Of a stretch of DNA of 64,000 nt, positions 26,201 to 38,200 are shown one piece after another (position 1 is the first letter of the stretch; every line of letters starts with the position of its first letter). Source of the DNA: Adiantum capillus-veneris (lineage: Eukaryota > Streptophyta > Polypodiopsida > Polypodiales > Pteridaceae); contig CM043943.1 of NCBI GenBank assembly GCA_014529385.2, positions 156,918,747-156,982,746 of the forward strand, given 5' to 3'. Position numbers and translations under genes: made by a program. The notes under the pieces were generated by a model. It ran no database searches. It saw only the letters and a program-made list of their open reading frames with translations, and was not told the origin of the DNA.

Positions 26201-27500
26201 TGCCTCTAGGTCCAAAAGCAGCTGACCAAAAAGTGTCATATCGTCCACGCAAGAGCTGACCACAACGTCTAATGTGGCTCTCACACAAATGGTACTCTTG
26301 AAGCATAAGGAGATCAATCTCTCCTCCAACAAGGCAGCGCTGAAGCTCCTGGCGTAGTCGGCCCCGCTGACGCTGAAACTGGGGCCCATCTAGTCCTTGC
26401 ACGTTCCATGAGACGATCCTCATGGGGAGTGAGAGAGAACAGATGCTGCCGCAGCAGCTAGATGGGCTATCTTCGAGACTAGCTTGGATGGGGTGTAATC
26501 CGCATCCGAACGTCCTCTAGATAGGCGTGACTGCAACGAGTGCCTGGCCCAAGCCCAAGCAGAGCGAGCCGTACGTAAAGCAACCTCCTCTGTCCAGGAG
26601 TCCTCATGAATGTATACATGAGAACAAGAAGAGTGACAAGATGATCAATGGTGTTATGGAATCGACAAAAGTCCGTTTGTCCTTTTGCACGCTTGTCATT
26701 CTCTTCAGCCCAATCACTCAATTTCATCTCCATTATGCACCCAAACAACTTTTCCATAAGAGACCCAATCATTATAGTCCGGTAGTTGTTTACATTATTT
26801 ACATCACCTTCTTTATGCAAAAGCTTAACTCAATTAGTACTCCAATCATAAGAGCAGTGAACAGAAACACGGATGCTACCACGTCATCAGTCAGCAAAAA
26901 TCGCTGAGCGTCCGTACAACTGCCACATCAGCGCATCCCACGCGATTTCTCTTTCTTTTTAAAATTCTAGTGTCCCAAGGGCTGTGTTGGCAGACGGGAC
27001 CCTATAAGTTCCCTATAAGTTGGAACAACTTTTAAACCTTTGTCCAATGGTCTCGGCTGGACATGCCATGTCATTATTTGTGACAACTCATCTTCTGCTT
27101 GCTTCCATTCTTCCTCCCATGCTATGTTCAAAGCCTCAGATCTCTCCTTCAATTTTCTCAACTCCGCTTGAAGCGAATTACTTTTATTGACAAGCTTGTG
27201 GTTTGTTGTAATAGCTTCACGCATGAGTTCATCCTTGGTGGCGTCAATGAGCTCTTTGAATTTGGCTTTGATTTTGGCCTCAAGATGGGCAAAGTTAGTG
27301 GGAGCTATTTGGGTTGGTAGGGGAGGGCGAATTAATTGATTGACAAGCTTGTGGTTTGTTGTAATAGCTTCATGCATGAGTTCATCCTTGGTGGCGTCAA
27401 TGAGCTTTTTGAATTTTGGCTTTGATTTTGGCTTTAAGATAGGTGTGTGTATATGAAAACGTGTGAAAGAGAGATTGCTTGTGGAAATTGGTATGTGTGC

Positions 27501-27567
<67 letters not shown>

Positions 27568-30500
27568 TGAAATGTTATATTAACGTCTTCAAAAGGCTAG
27601 AGTGACCTATGAGAACTAAAATTTACAATGTGGTGGATCTGATACAAAGTCCGAGTAACAAAAGTAACAAAATGAAATGAAAATGACAATGACAATATGA
27701 CAAAATGACTAAATGACTACTATGGAATCCTAAACTCCAAGGTGTGAACTAATCAACTAGCTGGGATAGCTAAAATCACAAGAGATCCAGCATTGGTCGC
27801 TGGCGGATCTCATCAATCTCCTCCATGGTCAGTAGTCTGACCGGGCGTCATGCATGTCGGGCCAAAGTGATCGGAATCCTCTGATGCAGCCTCCGTCGGT
27901 GCTGTGTAGTCCTCCGTAGTCGCGGGCGTCTGGATCTCCCCAGCTCGGTCGCCCGGTCGATTAGTGTGCCTCTGGCGTGAGCCGGCGAGCTCTACTGTGG
28001 TAGTAACTCCTCCGGGTGTCTAGTGTCTGCTCTAAAGAAGTCTGTGATCTGTCTCTGATGCTGGCTAGCCTCTCCTCTCATCAGGCTCTCTCTATGTCTG
28101 CGCAGCTCGAGCAAAAACAAACCCAAGCATCTCTGATCCTCGTACCGCATGACTCTGGAGAGTGGTCCAAAGCCCTCTCTGAACAAGCAGTGGAAGCGGC
28201 CTCGTATCTCGTAGTAGACGGGGCAATGGCATGTGTAGTGCAACTGTGTCTCAGGCTCTATGTCACATAGGGGGCATGTCCTGGCCTCTGCTGGCACTCC
28301 GCTATATCTCCCAGTCTCGATCTGCAGCTGGTGTGAAGATGTGCGTATCTGGCCAATAGCACATCGTACCCCATGAGACAAGTGGGTGTCCATGTACCTG
28401 GGCCTCGTGACAAAACCGTCCTTCGTAAGCTGGAGAAGATGCTCTCTGTAGAAAGCCATCTTCGTGCCCAACTCCTGTGCTGGCTGTATCCATGTCCTCC
28501 TCGTGTCTAGCTGAGTCAGGTCTTGGCGGATGAGCCCGGTGATCTCGGACTGTGTAAGAGTCAGAGAGGGTGCATCCAGTGAGTACTCGAAAGGAGGCAA
28601 TCTGTCTATGCTGAACGCATGTGCCTGAAACCATGATGTCATCTCCCCATACCAGCATGTTGTATCTCCCTGCATGGCTAACTGTCGAGAGGACTCAAGT
28701 GCAAGGCGGGCATATCTGTCTCTGGGAAGTTCCCACACGCGGTGTATGAAGGAGACAGATATGGTGAGCGCCTCAACCACTAGTGGGGGGGCAGCTAGCT
28801 TTGCTCGGACAATGGCACGTGGTATTGAAGCCTTGGCTCTAATGAGCCGCGAGATCATAGACCAGAGGCTTCTCCATGTCCCCCCATCCATCAGTGCGGC
28901 CTGTCCTCTCGTGATGATCCAATGAAGGTCCTCAAATCTCAGCTTCATAAAGAAATGCAGAAGCCACCAAAGTGTCAAAGAGCCAGAGCTTCGTCCGAGG
29001 CTCCTGAAACTGAACCTGTGAACACATCCTTTCCAATCTACCCAGTGCTGCCTAGGCTCTGGTCAATCTAGTCTCTGCTGCCCTCCTTAGTGAAAATGCT
29101 GGCCCACTAAAAACCACTCCAAGGTAAGTATAAGCATCTGTATACTCCACTGTCTCCTGGCCGTATGTGAATGCGGGCATTGACCTCCTGATCCACTGTG
29201 GGGTGGTATTAAATACCATGACCTTGGTTTTACCAAGGTTGATGGACAAACCACTTTCCTGGGCAAACCTATGCAAAGCATCCAAGTGACGTTGTATCCC
29301 CTCCGGAGAGTCGGAGATCAACACAATATCATCAGCATATAACAATAGTGGAATCCATGTCCCTGCCAGTTATGCACCTCTATCACCATCTCTCTCGATG
29401 TAGTCAGAAACCTCATCCACATACATACCAAATAGAGTAGGAGAGAGCGGGCAACCTTGCTTCACCCCAATAGTGGAGTGACCCGGTGTGGATAGACCCT
29501 CTGAGGTGCGTACATGCCCCACTACTGACCTGTATAATGCCATGACCCCCCAAATGAGCTCTGTGGGTACTCCCATCTGCTGTAATCTGCGCATCAATCT
29601 AGCTTTGGGTACTGTGTCAAATGCTTTGCAGAAATCCACAAAGCTACAATAGATCCGTCTCCCATGTGATCTGCCCTCCTCAATGATGGCTCTGAGTGTC
29701 AAGATATGGTCAAGAGTAGAAAAACCCCTTTTGAACCCTGCCTGCCCGGCTGCGCGTATCCCCTCCCTCTCTGCCCATCTACTCAACTGCTGCTCAAGAA
29801 TAGATGTGTACAACCGTGCCAATGTGTGTCCAATCATGATAGTGCGATAATTCCCAGGCTCCGTAGGGTCTCCCGACTTGAAGATAGGTACAATAGTAGA
29901 TAGGCTCCAAGTATCAGGCAAGCCCTCACACATGGCACGGTTAAACATAACTGCTAGAAGCTGTGCTGTTTGATCTCTGGCATGCGTGAAATGCTTAGCC
30001 ACTAAGCCATCATGATCATAAGCTCTCCCAGTCCTCATCGTGTCAATGGCCTTCCTCACCATCTTAGCGGCGGTGAAAAAAGCACATGTGTGTGGGCATA
30101 GATCGGGGGGGTCGGGATGGGAGGGCTGCTCAGGAACTGTGTATAGAGATGATGTGTATTGGCCTCAGGCCTCTGTGGAAGTAATGGCAGGGGGGGGGGG
30201 AGTGCTCATGAAAGAGCCGCCATGCCTCACACGAGTCCTGACTCAAGAATAGCTGGTATAGATCCTGCTCTAGGCGAGCCAAAAATTCCCTCTTCTTCCG
30301 CCGCACTAGGTGTCGGAAGTCAATATGTGCTGTCTGTGAGTGATGTTCCCCAAAAGTACCTCTCTCTGAAGTCTGGCTCTAGTGTCCCGGCATTCCTCAT
30401 CATACCAGCTGTTCTAGGGCATGCTCCCCGAATGGCGTCTCTGCCTCTGCTGCTGCACCATGTAGTGTCTGTGTCAGTATAGTAGTAAGATCCTCCAGAG

Positions 30501-32110
30501 GTCGCCCTGGCTCCTCTGTGCACAGGCGTCTATAGATCCCATCTATGTATATAGAGTCCGTCTCCCGCGTGAAAGGTGTAGCGAGTAGGGGCTACTGCCC
30601 GTGGCCTGTGTGCTATACTAAACTGAAAAGAGATGGTAAACGACACAAGAGCATGATCTACTGCCACACCCAAAGGTCTGGGTCCAGCCGTGAGATCCTG
30701 GATATGAGAGATGAGGCTTGGTTGTGCCATGATATAATCCACTGTGCTGGCTCCATGTCTGTGTGGAAAGCATGTAAAACCCCCCGCAGCGGGAAATCTC
30801 TGTAGGCCATTCAAGATGGCCAATCCGTGTGAAGTCCCCATGTCTATCAAGTGTCGTCCATACTCAGTGTGTTCCCCATCCTGTGATAGTCTGGATAGGC
30901 CCGTCTCTGCGACATCTAGCTCTCTCAGCATCTCCTCTGAAGTATCATAAAATACTGTCTGATGATCGGCAGTCCTAGCATTGAAGTCCCCTAGAATGAT
31001 GATGTCACAATCTCTAGAGAACTCCCAAATGTCATCATCCAAAATAGAGAAGGGGGACCGTCCTCTGGGTGGTGCTAAACTGACGTATTCGGGGGAAAGT
31101 AGCAAATAGCAATGTAAAGATATCTGCCTGTATCTGCTCTCAATCTCACCCACATGTACCTAGCTTGCTCATCCCTGCGAGCTATATGTATCAATGGTTG
31201 CAACTCCTCCCTGAATAACACTGCCACTCCTCCTGAGCCCTGCTCTCTATGCTCTGATCGTGTCTCTTGTCTATAGGCTCTCTCCCATCTATATCCACTA
31301 ATGTGAGGCATAGACTGCCCAGGGGCCTGATGTGTCTCAGAGTAGAAGACGATGTCTCTTCCCATAAAACTATCTTCAAAAGCACCCACATCAAGGCGCA
31401 TAGATCCATTACAATTCCAAGTGGCAACTTTGAGTGTGGTCCCATAGGTCTCGCATCGTCATGTGGAGCGCCGCTCTACAATCACCACCCGACCATCTCT
31501 GTAGAAGGCCGTCTTTCCCTTCTCTCTTGCCGTTTGAATCTCTGGCATTACCTCTCTCATATGTGCAAGTTGTGTGAGAGTGAGGTCATCTCCAAGGAAT
31601 ATACCCGTTTTCTTAAGTGTAGGACGCTTCTTCAAGAAGTCCTTCTTTGCCTCCATGGATGGGAAACGCATGATTAAAGCTCTCTCCTTGGAAGTCTCCC
31701 CATTTCATTGCATCTTCTTCCCTACCCTCCATGCCTTTGTATGAGTAGCCTCACTCCCCATCATGCGGAGAAGTTCTTTGACTTCCTTCTCTACATCATC
31801 TCGGTTAAAAGGCCAAAATGACCTATGAGGCCGTAGCTCCAGTGCTCAGTCGATGAGAGTGCCGGTAGTGGTCGAATGAGTGTGGGCCGAGCTCTACAAT
31901 GATGACTGCTCCTCTAGCTGTCCCATATCTAGTGAAAAGAAATCTGTAATTTGTCTCTGGGACTCTCTCTCTCTATCTCTCTCCAATAAAGTGTCTCTAT
32001 ATCTGTGTAACTCAAGTAGATATAGCCCAAGACATCTTTGATCCTCATAACTGATGACCCTAGAGAAAGGACCGAAACCCTCTCTGAATAAGCGGTGGAA
32101 ACGATCCCAT

Positions 32111-32209
<99 letters not shown>

Positions 32210-32218
32210 CTGCGATAG

Positions 32219-32257
<39 letters not shown>

Positions 32258-35200
32258 AGGGAGAGAGAGAGGGCTCTGTATGTGAAGCCTCTGCACGAAG
32301 TTGCCCCTACGTGCCCTGTCTCTCTATGAGCTCTGCACTTGTGACCTCCAGTGCGAACTGCGTCTCTGGGTGGACTGTGCCTTGCGTGGTTGCGGGACGT
32401 GCATCAGCCAGCTCGTTGGTTTATCAGCACCTACTCTGTACGATTTCCATCTGCAGTTGCTGGTCTGCTTCAGTGTGTGTGTGTGTGACAGTGTGTGTGT
32501 GTGTTTAGGAAAGCAGTTCAGGTTTGGCGCTCATTGTGGCGCAGACAATGTCTGATTATCACTTTAGCTTAGGAGCAGTTCATTTTCAGTAAATAGACTT
32601 GCGTACAAAGGACTTTTTTGGGTGCAGGATTGTTGGCAGTGTACATATGCAGTACATAACATTAAGCTCTCAGTGTATGTCCGATTCAGCTGTGCCCTTT
32701 ATCAACTTATACAAACGCAGAAAACAGATGACACCTGAGTATTCAGAAATGGGTGAAATTCGAGCTTGTTTGTCAGAAGATTTTGAAGGTGCTCAGAACT
32801 CTTGGGAGGGGCAGTAACCCGCTACTGAAGTGCTCATTCCTGTTCAAGCTTTGATGGACCCAGTGGCGCAATATGCTTTAAATGCAGTTATTCTGTTCTT
32901 CCCGGGCAAGATGCCTACTGCACAAGTTCTCAGCCTCAGCCTCACCCACATGTATCTAGCATGATCATATTTCTGTACAATATGTAGTAGTGGTTGTAAC
33001 TCCTCCCTAAATAACACTGCCACTCCTCCTTAACCTCTACTCCCATGCTCAGATCTTGCGATATCTTGTGGGCTGTCTCCTATTTGTATCCCACCGCATG
33101 TGGCATAAGCTGTCCAGGGGCCTGATGAGTCTCTAAGAAGAAAACAATGTCCCTGTCTCTGAAACTGTTCTCAAAGGCACCAACGTCCAACCTCATAGAT
33201 CCATCACAATTCCAAGTAGCCATCTTCAGTCATAGTCCCATAGGTCTCACATCGTCATGTAGAGCGCCGCCCTACAATCACCACCCGACCATCTCTGTAA
33301 AAGGCCATCTTTCCCTTCTCCCTTGCCACTGTAATCCCCGGCATTACCTATCTCATATGTGCAACTTGTGAGAGAGTGAGATCATGACCAAGGAAAATAC
33401 CTGTCTTCTTGAGTGTAGACCTCTTTCTCAAGAATTCCTTCTTCTCTTCCAAAGAGGGGAAACGTAGTATGAGAGCTCTTCCTTTTGAAGATTCTCTCAG
33501 GCCATCACTCTTCTTGCCCACTCTCCATGCCTTTGTGTGTGAAGGCTTGTCCATCCCCATCATGGATGTGAGGCTTGTGACCTCTTTTTCCACATTGTTT
33601 ATGTCCTTGAGGCCGGTTACTCTCACGTGTAGAGCCCGCATCCTCCTCCTTTGTTCCTCTTCGAGGTCATGTTGATAAGAGTGGGTGTACAAGGAGCTTC
33701 CTTACCTTTCCCTTTCTTGGCAACCTCAATCCATTTTTTGGCCTCCTCTACTTTCTTTTGTGCCGCGGAGATGACCGCGGCCCATGACCCTCTCTGAACA
33801 AGCAATGGAAGCCGCCTCGTATCTCGTAGTAGATGGGGCAGTGGCATGTGTAGTGCAACTCTGTCTCAGGCTCGATGTCACACAGGGGCCATGTCCTGGC
33901 CTCTGCTGTATCTCCCACTCTCGATCCGCAGCTGGTGTGAAGATGTGTGTATCTGGCCAATAGCACATCGTATCCCATGAGACAGGTGAGTGTCCATGTA
34001 TCTGGGCCTCGTCACAAAACCATCCTCCGTGAGCTGGAGGAGATGCTCTCTGTAGAAAGCCATCTTCGTGCCTAGCTCCTGTACTGGCTGTATTCATGTC
34101 CTCTTGGTGTCTAGCTGAGTCAAGTCCTGGCGAATGAGCCTGGTGATCTCGGATTGTGTAAGAGTCAGAGAGGGCGCATCCAGTGAGTACTGGAAAGGAG
34201 GCAATCTGTCTACGCTGAACCCATGCGCCTGAAACCATGACGTTGTGAAGGATTGGGGGGCTGGCCTCTACAACACCTCAAACCAACACCAAGAAAAGAG
34301 GATGAAGAGTATAGCTCTCTCAAGATAATATGGGCTGATCTTCTCTCACAAATTTTGATAGCCTCACTCGCACTCAGCCCCGACTAGCTTGAACTAGCTT
34401 CCCTCTACACCGCTACAACTCCCACTATACTTGGATGCACCAAAGGAAGCAAAGGAACCAAGAAAACCAAAGTAAAAAAGTAAAGAAAAACAATGGAAAT
34501 CTCTGCACTTTTCCTCATAAAACCAAGAGCTTCACTTCTTTTCAAACGCCCTTCCATGAGCTAGTAGAGACTCCATAGGCGCTCTTATATATACACATAG
34601 CTTTGACCAAAACCCATCCAAATCAAGCTCACTTTGAAAGCCCACAAAGTTCAGCAAAAAAAATCAGAAAAAGTGATGGAAAACTTGGGGAAAACCTTGC
34701 CCTTTTGCGTATGTACAAGCAAGGAATTGCAGCGCATAGTCTACCCTCGACTAGCTGCACCAAAGGGAGCAACAAACAACATGGCTGCCATACCTCAAAC
34801 CAAGATGAAGAGAGGTCAATATGCAGAGCTAAGCACCCACTTTCATCAGCCCATTCAGGAGAGACACACTCTCAACTCACCACACCAGGCTCTCGCAAGG
34901 CAAGAGGGGCACCTCTACACCAAAACCCCCACCCTTCACCACAGGCTGCAGCAACACATAGTTTCTTCTTCACAGCTGAATATCCCTCCTCACTCACGAC
35001 CCCAAGCTGATAAAAACTCGGTTTTTCTTCATATTTTAAAATCACTTACTCATACTTTGAAGTCTCGACACTTCTATGTACAAAAAAAGCAAAACTATGT
35101 ACCCCGCACAACTGGCCCCCATGCGTAGAGACAGCTAGCACACACCGCCTTTGTACACTTTGTACAAGCATGATTTATTTACATATAAGGCCCCCAAAAG

Positions 35201-38200
35201 CATTAAAAAACATATCTCAAAGACTTTGGTGTGGTCCGTACCATTTCGCCAAAACACGTCACAACGTCATCTCCCCATACCAGCATGCTGTATCTCCCTG
35301 CACGGCTAACTGTGGAGAGGACTCAAGTGCAAGGCGTGCATATCTGTCTCTGGGAAGTTTCCACATGCGGTGTACGAAGGAGACAGATCTGGTGAGCGCC
35401 TCAACCACCAGTGGGGAGGGAGCTAGCTCTGCTCGTATAATAGCACGTGGTACTGAAGTCTTGGCCCTAATGAGCCGCGAGATCATAGAGACCGGAGGCT
35501 TCTCCGTGTCCCCCCATCCATCACTGCGGCCTGTCCTCTTGTGATGGTCCAATGAAGGTCCCCAAATCTCAGCTCCATAGAGCAATACAGAAGCCACAAA
35601 AGTGTCAAAGAGCCAGAGCTCGTCCGAAGCTCCCGAAACTAAACCTGTGAACACATCCTTTCCAATTTACCCAATGCTGCATGGGCTCTGGTCAATCTAG
35701 CTCTGCTGCCCTCCTCAATGAAAATGCTGGCCCACTAAAAACCACTCCAAGGTAAGTGTAAGCATCTGTATACTCCACCTTCTCCTGTCCGTATGTGAAG
35801 GCGGGCGCTGACCTCCTGAACCACTATGGGGTGGTATTAAATACCATGACCTTGGTTTTACCAAGGTTGACGGACAAACCACTTTCTTGGGCAAACCTAT
35901 GCAAAGCATCCAAGTGACGTTGCATCCCCTTCGGAGAGTCAGAGATCAAAACAATATCATCATCATATAACAATAGTGGAATCCATGTCCCCGTGAGCTG
36001 TGCACCTTTGTCACCATCTCTCTCAATGTAGTCAGAAACCTCATCTACATACATACAAAATAGAGTAGGAGAGAGCGGGCAGCCTTGCTTCACCCCAATA
36101 GTGGAGTAAACCGGTGTGGATAGACCCTCTGGGGTGCGTACATGCCCCACTACTGACCTGTATAATGCCATGACCCCCCAAATGAGCTCTGTGGGTACTC
36201 CCATCTGCTGTAATCTGCGCATCAATCTCGCTCTGGGCACTGTCAAATGCTTTACGGAAATCAACAAAGCTGCAATAGATCCGTCTCGCACGCGATCTGC
36301 CCTCCTCAATGATGGCTCTTAGTGTCAAGATATGGTCAAGAGTAGAAAAACCCCTCCTGAAACCTACCTGCCCGACTGCGCGCATCCCCTCCCTCTCTGT
36401 CCATCTACTCAGCTGCTGCTCAAGAATAGATGCGTACAACGGTGCCAATGTGTGTCCAATCATGATAGTGCGATAGTTCTAAGGCTCCATAGGGTGTCCC
36501 GACTTGAGGATAGGTACAATAGTAGATAGGCTCCAGGTATCAGGCAAGCCCTCACACATGGCACGGTTAAACATAACTGCTAGAAGCTCTTCTAGTAAAT
36601 CTCTGGCATGCATGAAATGCTCAGCCACTAAGTCATCATGATCATATGCTCTCCCAGTCTTCATCCTGTCAATGGCCTTCCTCACCATCTCAGCGGTGAA
36701 AAAAACACACGTGTGCGGGCATGGATCGGGGGGGTCGGGAAGAGGGGCTGCTCAGGAACTGTGTACAAAGATGATGCATACTGGCCCCAGGCCTCTGTGG
36801 AAGTAATGGCAGGGGGGGGGGGGGAAGTGCTCATGAAAGAGCCGCCATGCCTCACGCGAGTCCTGACTCAAGAATAGTTGGTATAGATCCTGCTCTAGGC
36901 GAGCCAAAAATGCCCTCTTCTTCCGCCGCACTAGGCGTCGGAAGTCAATATGTGCTGTCTGTGAGTGATGTCCCCCAAAAGAACCTCCCTCTGAAGTCTA
37001 GCTCTACTGTCCCGGAATTCCTCATCATACCAACTGGCATTCGTGATCATTCCTCATCATCCCCCGAGAAAAATGCCCGTCCTTTATTTTAAAAGATTTT
37101 AGGCTCCTTGGCTAGGTTCTTTAAGTTAGCAGGGTTAGGTTTTTAACCCTAACCCCCCTTTGGCTCTCTCGGCTAGAATCTGCAAGTTAGGGCCATCTAT
37201 TTGTGATAGCTTTTGTGTTGTCATGCACGTGCCATACGGCAACTACCCCTTGCTAGGGTCTTCTAGTACATGCCATGATTGAACTGGCCTTTACTAGGGT
37301 TGCCTTGTACTTGCCGTGCTTGAACTACAACCTCCCATTCAAGGACTCCAATTCCTTTGCATGAATAGCCACCTGCCATGCATGGACTACTACTTGCCAT
37401 GCATGGACTCGAGTTAACTTGCATGAATAGTCGACTACTTACCATGCATGAACTCCGGTTGACTTACATGGACTACCACATGCCATGCATGGACTCCAGT
37501 TAACTCGCATGTGCCATGCCTGAGCTATCGGAGTATCCACCTTCCCTACATGCTCTACCAATCGCTAGGCGCTAGTAGTCTTGCTCCTTTCTTTGCATCC
37601 TTTGTTTGGCTATGGGTTGCCTTGCTCCTAGATGCCTTCCATGGCACCAATGTGACCATCTGCTCAAGTTTCTCTCTCCTAGTCGCCCTGCACCGATCAA
37701 GCTCATGGAACTTCACAAGCAATAGAATCTCCTGCAACTTTTCGAGTGGTTCTTGGAAAATTTCAACAAGCATGTCAAATGCATTCATCAACAATTGTAA
37801 ATCATCAGCGCTATCCATGGCTATAGGCCAAACTGGTGACAATTGCAGATCAGCCTTGCAATGGCCAAAATCGGTGACAAGGTAACCTATGGTGGGCCAT
37901 CCCGACCGGTCCCTTTGTAAAAAGTAGTGATCTGCCTTTGTATGGATCCTCTATGTGTAGGTCCTCTACCTTGAGGGTAAACTATCTGAGTCTATGGATC
38001 TCCAACAAGAAGAGACCAAGACACCTCTCGTCGTAGTAATCCATGATCTTGTACCCTCCCTATGTGCAATTTGTCAATGGATCGCCTCACCATCTTTGCT
38101 GTGAAGAAAGTAGGATTGGGAGGAGAGGGCTTCAGCAGGTCACTACTGTGTATAGAGAGGATGCATATTGTGTCCATGTCTCTGTAGAAGCAATGACCAG

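Larger units (their letters stand above)
13228..26622 (-). mobile_element. LINE-A (L1-like retrotransposon), 5'-truncated, interrupted by Gypsy-A
   Basis: Read on the minus strand: 5' end near 26622, endonuclease (26423-25667), then 8.7 kb of Gypsy-A (25661-16969) plus its target duplication, then EN-RT linker (16960-16394), reverse transcriptase (16394-14807), zf-RVT domain (14086-13892) and a 3' tail with poly(A) seen as T-run 13228-13240. Without Gypsy-A it is about 4.7 kb. ORF1 is absent because the copy is 5'-truncated; ORF1 is preserved in the second copy at 59305-61960. ORF2 carries frameshifts and stops. It sits inside a LINE-C RT. Confidence 0.85.
27565..31800 (-). mobile_element. 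LINE-B copy 1 (most complete)
   Basis: Minus-strand order: ORF1 C-terminal part (31671-31459), endonuclease (31445-30530), linker, reverse transcriptase (30062-29052), C-terminal domain with a Cys/His cluster (28978-27992) and a 3' UTR ending at the (GA)31 tract. It lacks the helical part of ORF1, found in the copy at 32930-33783. Stops interrupt ORF2 in several places, so it is inactive. Four further partial copies lie between 31.8 and 39.0 kb, all in the same orientation. Confidence 0.8.
33784..37040 (-). mobile_element. LINE-B copy 4, interrupted by a solo LTR
   Basis: C-terminal region (33784-34240 and 35264-35654), RT (35824-36688) and the linker toward endonuclease (to about 37040). 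Compared with copy 1 it is truncated at both ends. A 1,020-bp solo LTR splits the C-terminal frame. RT is in three frames. The catalytic motif reads YDDD rather than YADD (about 35957). Confidence 0.78.

Noticed and set aside
27503-32254. Regular repeats considered as a CRISPR array
   Set aside because: These are dinucleotide tracts without spacers in a spliced eukaryotic locus.
32060-32296. Minus-strand frame of repeating Leu-Ser
   Set aside because: It is the translation of the (GA)47 microsatellite and adjoining (GT)16, not a protein.
30184-36824. G-runs near 30188 and 36811 considered as G-quadruplex regulatory sites
   Set aside because: They are the same homopolymer in two copies of the LINE-B linker; a single G-run does not make an intramolecular quadruplex and no function is indicated.
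37555-37842. 95-codon minus frame considered as a host gene
   Set aside because: No domain, no splice evidence, flanked by repeats; kept only as a low-confidence entry.
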